Below are positions 27,565 through 36,820 of a DNA stretch of 64,000 bases, in pieces. Both the position numbers and the translations under genes were made by a program. Where the stretch lies: NCBI GenBank assembly GCA_937974245.1, contig CALJKV010000106.1, positions 1 to 64,000 of the forward strand, read 5' to 3'. Each line of letters begins with the position of its first letter. Position 1 is the first letter of the stretch. The notes below the pieces were generated by a model. The model had not been told where the DNA came from and searched no databases. It was given only the letters and a program-made list of their open reading frames with translations. Source of the DNA: an uncultured Chloroflexota bacterium. Its GTDB lineage: Bacteria > Chloroflexota > Anaerolineae > Aggregatilineales > Phototrophicaceae.

Positions 27565-29718
27565 CTAATCCATATCTTCCGATGGGTTGGGTTCAGGGGG
27601 CGACTTGAGAGTTTTATCAGAGTCTTGTTCATGCTCAAGTCGTTCCAGCGCCTTCGCGGTCTCGCTGTCCTCAAGTCGCTTGGTGCTGAACGAAGATGGA
27701 ATCGGTGTTGGTGCCGCCGGTTGTTCGATTGGCATCACCTGTTTACGGTTTTCCAGGCTGAGTTCTGTTAGCTGGCGCACTGTCGGCAGACTCTCGGTAA
27801 TATCGGGTGAGGGGGTATCACTGGTGGTGAATTGTACCCGCGAACTCATTTCTTGAATTAGCATCCCTGCCACAAGAAACATCAGTCTGCGCCCACCGAG
27901 CGGCATTGTCTCCCAACTGATCGCGCGCAGTGAACACAGCGCCAACGCAACATAGTACTCTTCCCAGTGTTTTGGATTTGCCAGGCATGTTGCCACAATC
28001 TTCCGAATAGTAATAATTGCCTTGAGCGCCTGGTTGATGTCCATGTTATTGGATTCTGGCGGATGCTTGGATTTGTTGATAATCATGACCGCTCGCATCA
28101 TTTTGATCGCTGATTCCCAACTATCACCAGCCGCCGACATCACTGCATCACCAAGCAGGCTCACTTCTAACGCCGCCCAATCAAACAGGGTATGACCCTC
28201 GCGGGTATGTCCAAAGTCAATCAGCCACAGGCCATTTTCCGGCCCGACCAGGATATTGCTCAGGTTCAGATCGCCATGAATCCGGCTGGCCGACCCGCGT
28301 ATAAAATAATCAAGCACATCTTCGTAGGCATACAGAGGATTTTCAAACTCATATTGCCCAATCGTGATTCTTATGCTGGTCGGGTTGAATGCTGGCGACA
28401 GAGCGCGAACGGCATCCAGTAACATCGCGTCGCGTGTCTTCCATACAGTGCCAACCAACCGGTCAATAATTTCGCCACGATAGAAGGAATTGTCTATTTC
28501 TGGCAGGCGCACATCAATCCGAAAAGCACGGTTTTCCGCTTCAGCACCATATTTGAGGGCCAGCTTCAGTGTTTTGTTTTTATGATCCACTTTCTGTACC
28601 GTGAAATTTTCCAGTACAACGTGATCGCCGGGCTGGAGATTCTTGAGCGTGTTTTTCAGGTATGTCCGCCTGAATGGAATGCGCAGCAGATGCATGTGGG
28701 AGGGCGTGTTTTCATCTACTTGCAAATCCAACGTGAGAACTGAAGGGAGCACCCAATCATACTCCTGCCACACATGAAAACGGTACGGGCGTGCTTGTCC
28801 CCACCAGTATTTCTTAAACCGATTATAGAGCAGTTCCTCGAATAAATTGGCTAATTGCCCGGTGCCCTCCCGCTGAATGCGATTCCGCAAATCGAGTGGG
28901 ATAATACCGCCATTGGCAACCAGCGTATATTTTAACCCGCCCAGGGTTGCATTTTCAGGGATCATGGGGGCTTCTTCCAACCGCGCCGTGTATAAGACTG
29001 CCGCATTCTTGATGTGAGCCTCATAATGTTGCGCCTCATCAAGGATGTTGTCAACCTGGTCAATCTTGACGACGACAGGAGCATCTTCCTGGTTATTCGC
29101 ATGGATGGGTGTAATCACCAGGATGAGCGCACTTCGGAAACCGGTTAAGCGGCGTTCCACACGGATTTTCGCGTAAGACGAAAACATGCGACGCAGCACG
29201 ACGAGTTGATTATCCGGGATTTCGTTGTGGTTATCGTAATGAGGCCCGAAGTCAATCCCGACATCCGGTAGTTGAGGTTCGAGTAAAGGAGTGCGCGTGC
29301 GTGCGGCCTGTTCCATAATTGCCAGATCAGCCCCCATGCTCTTAAGTAAGCGCATTGGGAGGCTTTCTTTTTCGATCACAATCGCGCTGAATAGCTCGCG
29401 TTCTGTAATTTCGGTGCGGTTATTGCTGAGTGCAATGTCATTCGCCATATCCAGAATAACTTTCATGCGCGGAGTATAGCGTACCCCCGGCCACGCAGCC
29501 TGGGTATTCCCGGCACCAGCCCTGCGACGGATAACTTTTATGAAGGACTGTGCCGGAATTTCTTGGTCTTGCAGAATGCTTTGCGCTAACCCGCCTTGAA
29601 TCTGGAGCAGGGCGATAAATAAATGCTCCACGCCTAAAAAATAGTGGCGGGCATGAAGTGATTCTTGTCGTGCCCAGATCAAAATGTCACGTAACAAAAT
29701 CGGGTTATTGTTGCTCAT
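27565..29718 (-). CDS. Clp-N domain fused to TCAD9/APH-like kinase-fold protein
   Basis: A 717-residue protein without membrane segments. Residues ~8-145 form a double Clp-N repeat (ARQESLHARHYFLGVEHLFIALLQ; second repeat around LFSAIVIEKESLPMRLLKSMG). From ~165 on it resembles the kinase-fold ternary-complex-associated domain TCAD9 described in NTP-dependent conflict systems: LRRMFSSYAKIRVERRL, VVVKID with Lys218, an ~85-residue insert, HGDLNLSNIL (481-490) and IDFGHT (500-505), which keep kinase catalytic and metal residues. The last ~120 residues are low-complexity. The gene overlaps an FHA-domain gene. A signalling or defence switch is plausible; the TCAD9 label is from memory. Confidence 0.7.
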   Translation of the reverse strand: MSNNNPILLRDILIWARQESLHARHYFLGVEHLFIALLQIQGGLAQSILQDQEIPAQSFIKVIRRRAGAGNTQAAWPGVRYTPRMKVILDMANDIALSNNRTEITERELFSAIVIEKESLPMRLLKSMGADLAIMEQAARTRTPLLEPQLPDVGIDFGPHYDNHNEIPDNQLVVLRRMFSSYAKIRVERRLTGFRSALILVITPIHANNQEDAPVVVKIDQVDNILDEAQHYEAHIKNAAVLYTARLEEAPMIPENATLGGLKYTLVANGGIIPLDLRNRIQREGTGQLANLFEELLYNRFKKYWWGQARPYRFHVWQEYDWVLPSVLTLDLQVDENTPSHMHLLRIPFRRTYLKNTLKNLQPGDHVVLENFTVQKVDHKNKTLKLALKYGAEAENRAFRIDVRLPEIDNSFYRGEIIDRLVGTVWKTRDAMLLDAVRALSPAFNPTSIRITIGQYEFENPLYAYEDVLDYFIRGSASRIHGDLNLSNILVGPENGLWLIDFGHTREGHTLFDWAALEVSLLGDAVMSAAGDSWESAIKMMRAVMIINKSKHPPESNNMDINQALKAIITIRKIVATCLANPKHWEEYYVALALCSLRAISWETMPLGGRRLMFLVAGMLIQEMSSRVQFTTSDTPSPDITESLPTVRQLTELSLENRKQVMPIEQPAAPTPIPSSFSTKRLEDSETAKALERLEHEQDSDKTLKSPPEPNPSEDMD

Positions 29719-30055
29719 CTATACGCATCCACGTGCGGCCTAGTTTAAAAAGTTGCCCTGGTTGGATAAGTATCGTGCCGGTAAACTGTTTATCTTGAAT
29801 CCCATCTTCCAGGAAAGAACCGTTGGTGCTGTCGCAATCCTGCACCAGCCATTGATCGTTTTCTCGGATAATGTAGGCATGTAAGCGTGAAAGAAATAAA
29901 TCATCTGGCAGATAGATGTCCCTATCTTCGTGCCGCCCGATGCTGATGAGCCAGCGTGAATCTTTTACATGACCATCCTTATTCTCACGGTCAAAGCTGA
30001 AATGCTGCCCATCTAGCACGCCGCTCATGATAGTGACATGTAGTTCGGTGCCCAA
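29705..30055 (-). CDS. FHA-domain protein (TTG start)
   Basis: A 116-residue protein consisting of a single forkhead-associated domain, which binds phosphothreonine peptides. ISIGRHEDRDIYLPDD, LSRLHAYI and DCDSTNGSFLEDG carry the conserved Gly-Arg, Ser-Arg-x-His and Asn-Gly residues. The first beta strand (LHVTIMSGVLDG) begins before the internal ATG at 30028, so the TTG at 30055 must be the start. It overlaps the Clp-N/kinase-fold gene by 14 bases; a kinase partner that produces phosphothreonine would fit this pairing. Confidence 0.85.
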   Translation of the reverse strand: MGTELHVTIMSGVLDGQHFSFDRENKDGHVKDSRWLISIGRHEDRDIYLPDDLFLSRLHAYIIRENDQWLVQDCDSTNGSFLEDGIQDKQFTGTILIQPGQLFKLGRTWMRIDEQQ

Positions 30056-30175
30056 TGACCTGAAACCCCCAATTAGTATTATGTTTTCTGGAAGCTACGC
30101 GCTTAACTGGCGTCAGACACCATATCTGGCAACTTTAGCAGGATAAATAAACCAAACCGCGTAATTCCTATTTTC

Positions 30176-30204
30176 ATTATACTGCGATTAGAGGCTTATC
30201 CCAA
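30176..30204 (-). promoter_or_regulatory. Promoter of the FHA/Clp-N operon
   Basis: On the minus strand TTGGGA (30204-30199), 17 bases, TATAAT (30181-30176). Start near 30169, leaving a 5' leader of about 115 bases. The remaining ~230 bases up to the riboswitch promoter are AT-rich and show nothing else. Confidence 0.6.
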
Positions 30205-30413
30205 CCTAGACCTAACAAAATCTAAATGAATAAAACCATCGTATCAAGTTAAGGAACTGGTAATTTTGACTAGAGTGACCATATTGTGGGCCTGTTCGCC
30301 GGGGGCAAGGGAGATTTATGTGTCATGAGATGTGTCTTTGGGGGGCGGTGCTGCAGGTGAAGTATGTAAACTGTATTGATAGATTTTCGTCTGGTTATTC
30401 ATGATTGGCTCTC

Positions 30414-30442
30414 TTGCAGTTCATCATGTTCTGTGTTAACAT
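30414..30442 (+). promoter_or_regulatory. Candidate promoter of the SAM riboswitch transcript
   Basis: TTGCAG (30414-30419), 17 bases, TAACAT (30437-30442). Modest match, but placed about 30 bases before the riboswitch. Confidence 0.4.
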
Positions 30443-30472
30443 AGCTTAAGCTTAACAACTGCATACGATATT

Positions 30473-30572
30473 CCTCATGGAGAGCGGTGGAGGGAACGGC
30501 CCTGTGAAACCGCGGCAACCCCCTGTATGGGAAGGTGCCAATTCCGGCAGACGTGGCTCTGACAGATGAGAG
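30473..30572 (+). promoter_or_regulatory. SAM-I (S-box) riboswitch
   Basis: The aptamer reads GAGAGCGGTGGAGGGAACGG, then GCCCTGTGAAACCGCGGCAA, then GGGAAGGTGCCAATTCCGGC and ends in GACAGATGAGAG, all hallmark S-box elements in the right order. P1 pairs CTCAT (30474-30478) with ATGAG (30566-30570). It precedes a methionine-type transsulfuration gene, so high SAM should switch the gene off through the terminator that follows. Confidence 0.95.
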
Positions 30573-30613
30573 CGATCACTGGTATGATCGTGGTACCAGG
30601 ATGCGAACTCAAA

Positions 30614-30636
30614 GGCTTCAGCCCGAAGTCTTTTTT
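30614..30636 (+). terminator. First terminator behind the SAM riboswitch
   Basis: GGCTTC (30614-30619) pairs with GAAGTC (30625-30630, one G-T pair) followed by six T. Just before it, CTGGTA and TACCAG around 30580-30600 form a further stem that may act as antiterminator. Confidence 0.6.
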
Positions 30637-30649
30637 GTTTGCAAGAGCG

Positions 30650-30682
30650 AACCCCGGACTGTCTCCATTCGGGGTTTTTTGT
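30650..30682 (+). terminator. Second terminator behind the SAM riboswitch
   Basis: AACCCCG (30650-30656) pairs with CGGGGTT (30670-30676), then a run of T. Stronger than the first hairpin. It lies 34 bases before the ATG of the regulated gene. Confidence 0.75.
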
Positions 30683-30715
30683 TTGAGCGGCCAGTGTGAT
30701 GTGATAGGAGAACAC

Positions 30716-31975
30716 ATGATGTTACGGCAAAACGGGTTCGAAATACAAAACGGACATTCCCAAAATGGAAAGTCTGACAGGATGGCACAGCAGGGATCCA
30801 GCACGCTTGCCGTTCACGCTGGTGAACAGCGGCGTAAGGCCTTTCATGCTCTCCATACCCCTATCGTTCAAACCGCAACCTACACTTTCGCCAACACTCA
30901 GGAACTGATTGATTTCCAGGAGAGCAGTATCTGGGGGGAAGGGGCCGACCGCGAAGAATATGGACGCTATGGCAATCCGACTGTAAACTCGGTTGAACGC
31001 AAGCTGGCAAAACTCGATAACGCTGATGCCGCCGTGTTATATGCTTCCGGTATGACAGCAGTTACATCGCTGCTGCTGTCGGTGCTGCCTGCTGGGTCGC
31101 ATATCATCATGACCGATGATTGTTATCGCCGCACCCGTCAATTTGCCCTCACTTTTTTGCAGCGCCTGGGTATTGAAACCTCGGTTGTGCCCATGGGTGA
31201 CTATGAAGCCATTGAGGCCGCCATCATCAAACGCAAAACCCGTTTTATTATCTCTGAAAGTCCCACCAATCCCTATCTGCGTGTAGCTGACCTTCAACGA
31301 ATTGCCGACATTGGGCAGCGGCATAAAGTGCGAACCCTGATTGACAGCACTTTTGCTACACCCATTAATCAGCGCCCACTTGATTGGGGTATTGATTATG
31401 TGCTTCATAGTGCTACCAAATACCTGGGCGGGCATAATGACCTGCTGGCAGGTGTCGTCGTTGGACAGGCGGATCGTATTGCTGCGTTGCGTGATGCGCG
31501 GGGCATTTTAGGGGGTATCCCCGATCCGCACACCGCGTTCTTGTTAGAGCGAGGCCTAAAAACCCTCGCGCTGCGGGTCGAACAGCAGAACCGGACGGCG
31601 TTGGCAGCAGCACATTTTCTGGAGGCGCATCCTCGGATTGAGCGCGTCTGGTATCCTGGTCTGGAGTCGCACCCCGACTATGCAACCGCTACCGCACAGA
31701 TGAAGGGTTTTGGTGGTGTGATTAGTTTTGAAGTGGCCGGTAACTTGCGGTCAACGGGCAACTTCATTGACCGAATGCAGATCCCCTACATCGCCCCCAG
31801 CCTGGGGGGGGTGGAAAGCTTAATTGAGCAGCCAGCTATCGTAAGCTACTACGACAAAACCACTGAAGAGCGGCTCGTTCTTGGCATCAAGGATAATCTG
31901 GTGCGTTTCTCCATCGGCATCGAAGACACCATCGATATTCTCAATGACCTTGACCAGGCACTGGCAGGGCTCTAG
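30716..31975 (+). CDS. Cys/Met metabolism PLP enzyme (cystathionine gamma-synthase / O-acylhomoserine sulfhydrylase type)
   Basis: A 419-residue gamma-family PLP enzyme. YGRYGNPTVNSVERKLA, LYASGMTAVTSLLLSVLPAG, and TKYLGGHNDLLAGVVVG with the Schiff-base Lys identify it, followed by the C-terminal RFSIGIEDTIDILNDL. The SAM-I riboswitch places it in methionine synthesis: cystathionine gamma-synthase (MetB) or a sulfhydrylase (MetZ) are the best guesses; sequence alone does not decide. The frame is open from 30566 but that part is riboswitch; ATG 30716 has AGGAG five to six bases upstream. The first ~30 residues before SSTLAVHAGEQRR look like a non-conserved extension. Confidence 0.88.
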   Translation: MMLRQNGFEIQNGHSQNGKSDRMAQQGSSTLAVHAGEQRRKAFHALHTPIVQTATYTFANTQELIDFQESSIWGEGADREEYGRYGNPTVNSVERKLAKLDNADAAVLYASGMTAVTSLLLSVLPAGSHIIMTDDCYRRTRQFALTFLQRLGIETSVVPMGDYEAIEAAIIKRKTRFIISESPTNPYLRVADLQRIADIGQRHKVRTLIDSTFATPINQRPLDWGIDYVLHSATKYLGGHNDLLAGVVVGQADRIAALRDARGILGGIPDPHTAFLLERGLKTLALRVEQQNRTALAAAHFLEAHPRIERVWYPGLESHPDYATATAQMKGFGGVISFEVAGNLRSTGNFIDRMQIPYIAPSLGGVESLIEQPAIVSYYDKTTEERLVLGIKDNLVRFSIGIEDTIDILNDLDQALAGL

Positions 31976-32003
31976 CTATTGTCTATGCGTAGTCAAACAC
32001 AAG

Positions 32004-32036
32004 GGCGACCCTGCAAGAGGATCGCCCATTTTACTT
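32004..32036 (+). terminator. Terminator between the methionine gene and leuB
   Basis: GGGCGA...CCT pairs with AGG...TCGCCC in a near-perfect hairpin, then ATTTTA. The stem can serve both converging transcripts. Confidence 0.7.
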
Positions 32037-32066
32037 TTGCCTCAGTATATATGACTTTCTATTACT

Positions 32067-33128
32067 TTAGAGCGCACCAATCACCGTCTGTGTAAATTCC
32101 TCAGTGCTGATGTAGCTGCCACCACGCGGCGCAATATCGGCGGTACGTGCCCCGGAAACCAGTGCTGCTTCCACCGCTTGTTCTAGTGCCATTGCTTCTT
32201 CCTCTAGCCCCAGACTGTAACGTAGAAGCATCGCGGCACTTAAGAGAGTCCCGGTGGGGTTAGCTTTACCCTGCCCGGCGATGTCTGGTGCGGATCCATG
32301 TACTGGCTCATACAAACCGAATTTTTCCGCGCCAATTGAGGCTGATGGCAGCATTCCTAGCGAACCTGCCAGCACCGACGCTTCATCCGTGATAATGTCG
32401 CCAAACATGTTTTCCGCCAGCACCACATCGAAACTCGCCGGACGGGTCATCAGATACATTGTACAGGCATCTACCAGGACATGATCGAGCGCCACGTCAC
32501 CGTAATCTTCATGCACCTCGCCCACAGTGCGCCGCCACAGCCGCATTGAAGCCAGTACATTGGCTTTGTCAACCGAAGTGAGTTTTTTGCTCCGTCCCTG
32601 TGCCGCCCGGAAGGCCACATGCGCTACCCGAGCAACTTCCGGCACACTATAGAGCATCGTATCATAGGCACTGTCGCCGTCACCCTGTTCCTGGCGGGGG
32701 CCGAAGTATGCGCCACCCGTTAGTTCGCGCACAAACAGGATGTCTACATTTTCCAAGAGTTCTGCCCGCAGCGGCGTATGCTGCGCCAGAGCTGGATACG
32801 CCTTCACGGGGCGCAGATTGGCGAAAAGCTCGAAATGTTTGCGGATTTTCAGCAAACCCTGTTCCGGGCGTACAGGGGCAGTCGGGTCCGACCACTTTGG
32901 GCCACCGACTGCGCCCAATAGAATCGCATCGGATTGTTCTGCGATTGTCAGGGTTTCATCTGGCAGCGAAGTGCCCGTTTTGTCAATGGCGATACCGCCA
33001 ATCAACGCTTCATGGAACGTGAAATCATGGCCGTACTGTGTGCCAATCCTCGATAGAACGTGCATAGCCTGGTTCGTCACTTCCACGCCAATGCCGTCAC
33101 CGGGGAGTACGGTAATGGTAGCTTTCAT
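32067..33128 (-). CDS. leuB: 3-isopropylmalate dehydrogenase
   Basis: Oxidative decarboxylation of 3-isopropylmalate in leucine synthesis. The 353-residue protein has LPGDGIGVEVTNQAM at the start, LLGAVGGPKW, the substrate-binding RELTGGAYFG, NMFGDIITDEASVLAGSLGM, and the NAD site GSAPDIAGQGKANPTG. It is the last gene of the ilv-leu operon and begins directly after the stop of cimA. Confidence 0.95.
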   Translation of the reverse strand: MKATITVLPGDGIGVEVTNQAMHVLSRIGTQYGHDFTFHEALIGGIAIDKTGTSLPDETLTIAEQSDAILLGAVGGPKWSDPTAPVRPEQGLLKIRKHFELFANLRPVKAYPALAQHTPLRAELLENVDILFVRELTGGAYFGPRQEQGDGDSAYDTMLYSVPEVARVAHVAFRAAQGRSKKLTSVDKANVLASMRLWRRTVGEVHEDYGDVALDHVLVDACTMYLMTRPASFDVVLAENMFGDIITDEASVLAGSLGMLPSASIGAEKFGLYEPVHGSAPDIAGQGKANPTGTLLSAAMLLRYSLGLEEEAMALEQAVEAALVSGARTADIAPRGGSYISTEEFTQTVIGAL

Positions 33129-34763
33129 CTATAGTTGCTCCTTGTTAGCGTGTCTCATGTCCTTACCCGTATCCGGTGATTCCGCGACAGCCGCCGCCTG
33201 AACAGCCGGTGCCACCGATAACCCATATTCAATGCTGTCAACCAATGCCAGCCAACTCGCGTGAATGATGTTGCTGCCCGCACCAATGGTACTCCAGCGC
33301 CGGTGTCCGTTTTGTGTGTCAATCAGCACGCGGGTCATCGCCGCTGTTCCGTTATTGCTATCTGGGATGCGCACCTTGTAATCGGCCAGTTGGAAGTCAG
33401 CCACCTGGGGATAGAAGGGGAGCAGCGCCTTGCGTAGAGCGAGGTCAAGCGCATTCACCGGGCCGTTTCCTTCGGCGGCGGTGTGGATAATGTCGCCGTT
33501 GATGTCAAGTTTAATCATCGCCTGCGAGAGATTTTCCTGGCCGCTGCGCTGTGCGACAATAACCGTGAAGTCCAGCAGGGAAAACAGCGCCTTATAGCCG
33601 GGTTTTGCGCGATGCAATCGTACCGCTACCGATGCTTCCGCCCCTTCGAAGACGAAACCCTGGTGTTCCAGCTGTTTGATTTCTTCCAGGACCTTGACGG
33701 CCTCTGCTTTGCTGACGTCTAGCCCCAGTTCCTCGGCTTTACTTAACAGATTGCCCTGGCCGGAGAGGTCGGATACCAGAATCCGCATTTCGTTACCGAT
33801 CTTCGTCGGGTCTATATGCTGGTAGCTGTCCACATTACGGCGAATGGCTGCGACATGGATGCCGCCTTTGTGTGCAAAGGCGCTCTTGCCGACATACGGC
33901 AGGTGATTATCCGGCGCGAGATTTGCGATTTCCGCCACAGTGCGCGACAGCACCGTAATATGACGTAGATTTTCCGGGTCTGGCAGGCAGCGGTAGCCCA
34001 TCTTGAGTTCCAGATCGGGGATGATACTGCACAGGTTGGCATTCCCACAGCGTTCGCCATATCCGTTCACCGTCCCCTGTACCTGGACAACACCGGCCTC
34101 AACAGCAGCCAGCGTATTCGCGACGGCCAGTTCACCGTCGTTGTGCGTATGAATGCCGAGTGCCGTATTCGGGAACGTCTGCTTCACCATCTCGACGTAG
34201 CGGGCGACTTCCCAGGGGAGTGTCCCGCCGTTGGTGTCGCACAACACCAGCATATCCGCGCCGCCTTCCACTGCCGCCGCCAGTGTGTCCATCGCATATT
34301 CCATATCCAGCTTTGTGCCATCAAAAAAATGTTCTGCATCGTAGATGACTTCTTTGCCCAGGCTCTTAAGATAGCGAAGACTCTCTCGAATCATCCTCAG
34401 GTTTTCATCGGGGGTTGTTTGCAGTACATCAGTGACATGCAGCATGGATGTCTTGCCGACGACGGTGACAACAGGCGTTTGTGAGTCGACGAGTGCCTGA
34501 ATATTAGGATCGTTAGCCGGATCACTGTTTTTGCGGCAGGTTGAGCCGAATGCAGTTATTTTGGCATGCTTAAGTTCCATATCACGCACAGCTTCAAAAT
34601 AAGCCGCATCTTTGGGATTAGACCCCGGCCAACCGCCCTCAATATAGGCCACCCCCAGGTTATCCAACAGGCGGGTGATCTTGAGTTTGTCGGCGACCGA
34701 AAGCGAAATATTCTCGCGCTGGGTGCCGTCGCGTAAGGTCGTATCATAGATGGCGATGGTCAT
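33129..34763 (-). CDS. cimA: (R)-citramalate synthase
   Basis: Condenses pyruvate with acetyl-CoA to citramalate, the threonine-independent entry to isoleucine. The 544-residue protein has the HMGL-like barrel opening YDTTLRDGTQRENISLSV with the catalytic Asp/Arg, the CimA-specific IEGGWPGSNPKD, GIHTHNDGELAVAN with metal-binding His residues, and a C-terminal LeuA-type regulatory domain. A C-terminal extension ends in basic residues. It shares LeuC/LeuD/LeuB with leucine synthesis, which explains its place between leuD and leuB. Confidence 0.92.
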   Translation of the reverse strand: MTIAIYDTTLRDGTQRENISLSVADKLKITRLLDNLGVAYIEGGWPGSNPKDAAYFEAVRDMELKHAKITAFGSTCRKNSDPANDPNIQALVDSQTPVVTVVGKTSMLHVTDVLQTTPDENLRMIRESLRYLKSLGKEVIYDAEHFFDGTKLDMEYAMDTLAAAVEGGADMLVLCDTNGGTLPWEVARYVEMVKQTFPNTALGIHTHNDGELAVANTLAAVEAGVVQVQGTVNGYGERCGNANLCSIIPDLELKMGYRCLPDPENLRHITVLSRTVAEIANLAPDNHLPYVGKSAFAHKGGIHVAAIRRNVDSYQHIDPTKIGNEMRILVSDLSGQGNLLSKAEELGLDVSKAEAVKVLEEIKQLEHQGFVFEGAEASVAVRLHRAKPGYKALFSLLDFTVIVAQRSGQENLSQAMIKLDINGDIIHTAAEGNGPVNALDLALRKALLPFYPQVADFQLADYKVRIPDSNNGTAAMTRVLIDTQNGHRRWSTIGAGSNIIHASWLALVDSIEYGLSVAPAVQAAAVAESPDTGKDMRHANKEQL

Positions 34764-34778
34764 AACAAACTACCTCTT

Positions 34779-35390
34779 TTAACCTGGAACGGTCTGAACG
34801 CGTCCCGGATGACTGCTTTCAAAGGCGGTGATGTGGTCGTCCTGGGCCAGGACAAAGCCAAGTTGATCCACGCCGTTAATCAGGCAGTGGCGGGCAAAAC
34901 TATCTATCGGAAACGGAACACCGCGCCCATCGGGCAGCGTAACTGTTTGTGTTTCCAGATCAACCGTGACTGATGAGGATGGGTCTTCCTGTGCCAGGCT
35001 GATAAGCTGCTTGTGCGTTTCTTCATCCACTACAATAGGCAGCAAGCCGTTCTTCAGCGCGTTGTTTCTGAAAATATCAGCGAAGTAAGTGCTGATGACA
35101 GCCTTAAAACCCGCCCCCATCAGCGCCCAGGGTGCATGTTCACGGGAACTGCCACAGCCAAAGTTATGCCCACCAATGAGGACTTCCGCCCCCTGATAGT
35201 CCGCTTTGTTCAATACAAAATCGGCTTTAGGCGAACCATCGGCTTCATAGCGCCAGTCTGAAAAACATGCCGCGCCCAGCCCGGCTTTGTCCGTCACTTT
35301 CAGGAAACGGGCGGGGATGATCTGGTCAGTATCAATATCGTTGATCGGCAGGGCGACGATACGCCCATTGAATGTGCGAATCGGCTCCAT
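34779..35390 (-). CDS. leuD: 3-isopropylmalate dehydratase small subunit
   Basis: Small subunit of the iron-sulfur isomerase that converts 2- to 3-isopropylmalate (and citramalate to methylmalate). The 203-residue protein shows NDIDTDQIIPARFLK, GGHNFGCGSSREHAPWAL and YFADIFRNNALKNGLLPI. Its ATG overlaps the TAA of leuC (TAATG), so the two subunits are made together. Confidence 0.95.
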   Translation of the reverse strand: MEPIRTFNGRIVALPINDIDTDQIIPARFLKVTDKAGLGAACFSDWRYEADGSPKADFVLNKADYQGAEVLIGGHNFGCGSSREHAPWALMGAGFKAVISTYFADIFRNNALKNGLLPIVVDEETHKQLISLAQEDPSSSVTVDLETQTVTLPDGRGVPFPIDSFARHCLINGVDQLGFVLAQDDHITAFESSHPGRVQTVPG

Positions 35391-36820
35391 TAGTTACTCA
35401 ACTCCCTGGGATCAGTGACGACACCTGTTACGGCGGCGGCAACAGCGGTTAACGGGCTGGCGAGGAAGGTACGCCCGCCTTTGCCCTGACGACCTTCAAA
35501 ATTGCGGTTGCTGGTGCTGACAGCATACTGGCCTGGTTGAAGCTGGTCGCCGTTCATGGCAATACACATCGAACACCCGGCTTCCCGCCACTCTGCTCCC
35601 GCAGCACGGAAAATTTCGTGCAGCCCTTCGGCTTCGGCCTGGGCTTTTACCTGCTGTGAACCGGGGACAACCATCATCCGCACACTGTCGGCAACCTTGC
35701 GCCCCTTGATGAGGGCCGCCGCTTCCCGCAGATCGGAGATGCGCGAGTTCGTGCAACTCCCCAGGAATACCACGTCAATCGCTTTGCCGAGCAGCGATTG
35801 TCCTGGTTGCAAGTCCATGTAGCGCAGCGCCTTGTCCAGAGCAATTTTCTGGCTGACATCGCTCAGCTTATCTGGGTCAGGAACGGCGCTGGTGATAGAC
35901 ATGCCCATACCGGGATTTGTCCCGTAGGTAATCATCGGCACAAGCTCATCAGCATTCAGGATGACTTCATTATCGAATACCGCGCCATCGTCAGTGGGCA
36001 GCGCCCGCCACCCAGCCACAGCTTTCTCCCAGTCTGCACCTTTGGGGGCGTGCGGACGCCCGGCGATATAGTCAAACGTCGTATCATCCGGCGCGACCAT
36101 CCCGGCACGTGCCCCGCCTTCGATAGACATATTGCAGATCGTCATGCGCCCTTCCATGCTCAACTCGCGAATGGCCTCACCCATGTACTCGAACACGTAG
36201 CCCGTGCCACCGCCAATGCCAATCTTTGCGATTACAGCCAGGATGATGTCTTTCGCAGTCACGCCGGCGGAAAGCCGCCCGTTGACGCGCACGGCCATTG
36301 TTTTTGGCCTGTTCTGAAGCAGACATTGTGATGCCAGTACATGACCGACTTCGCTCGTGCCAATCCCGAAGGCCAGTGCCCCGAATGCGCCGTGCGTACT
36401 CGTGTGGCTGTCGCCACAGACAATCGTCATGCCCGGCTGTGTCAACCCTTGTTCCGGCCCGATCACATGCACGATGCCCTGGTTTTCTGTCCCCAGATCA
36501 TACAGGGGAATGCCGAACTCAGCGCAGTTCTTACGCATAATATCCAACTGTGCGGCAGCCATCGTATCTATAACCGGGATGATACCGGCGGTATTGCGTG
36601 GGGTGGTTGGTGTACTGTGATCCATCGTCGCAATCGTCCGGTCTGGTCGGCGTACCTTCAGGCCGCGTTCGCGCAGCATGGTAAATGCCTGAGGTGATGT
36701 GACCTCGTGGACGAGATGCAGGTCAATATACAGAATAGCCGGTTTATCCTGTGTTTCGGGCTGAACCAGGTGGTTCTCCCAGACTTTCTCAAACAAAGTA
36801 CGTGGAGTCGATGCTGTCAT
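35390..36820 (-). CDS. leuC: 3-isopropylmalate dehydratase large subunit
   Basis: Aconitase-type large subunit with a 4Fe-4S cluster. The 476-residue protein shows DLHLVHEVTSPQAF, CGDSHTSTHGAFGALAFGIG, FLGSCTNSRISDLREAA (first cluster Cys) and REAGCSMCIAMNGDQL (other two Cys). The start is preceded by three copies of TTGGGATAA. It lies between leuA and leuD. Confidence 0.95.
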   Translation of the reverse strand: MTASTPRTLFEKVWENHLVQPETQDKPAILYIDLHLVHEVTSPQAFTMLRERGLKVRRPDRTIATMDHSTPTTPRNTAGIIPVIDTMAAAQLDIMRKNCAEFGIPLYDLGTENQGIVHVIGPEQGLTQPGMTIVCGDSHTSTHGAFGALAFGIGTSEVGHVLASQCLLQNRPKTMAVRVNGRLSAGVTAKDIILAVIAKIGIGGGTGYVFEYMGEAIRELSMEGRMTICNMSIEGGARAGMVAPDDTTFDYIAGRPHAPKGADWEKAVAGWRALPTDDGAVFDNEVILNADELVPMITYGTNPGMGMSITSAVPDPDKLSDVSQKIALDKALRYMDLQPGQSLLGKAIDVVFLGSCTNSRISDLREAAALIKGRKVADSVRMMVVPGSQQVKAQAEAEGLHEIFRAAGAEWREAGCSMCIAMNGDQLQPGQYAVSTSNRNFEGRQGKGGRTFLASPLTAVAAAVTGVVTDPRELSN

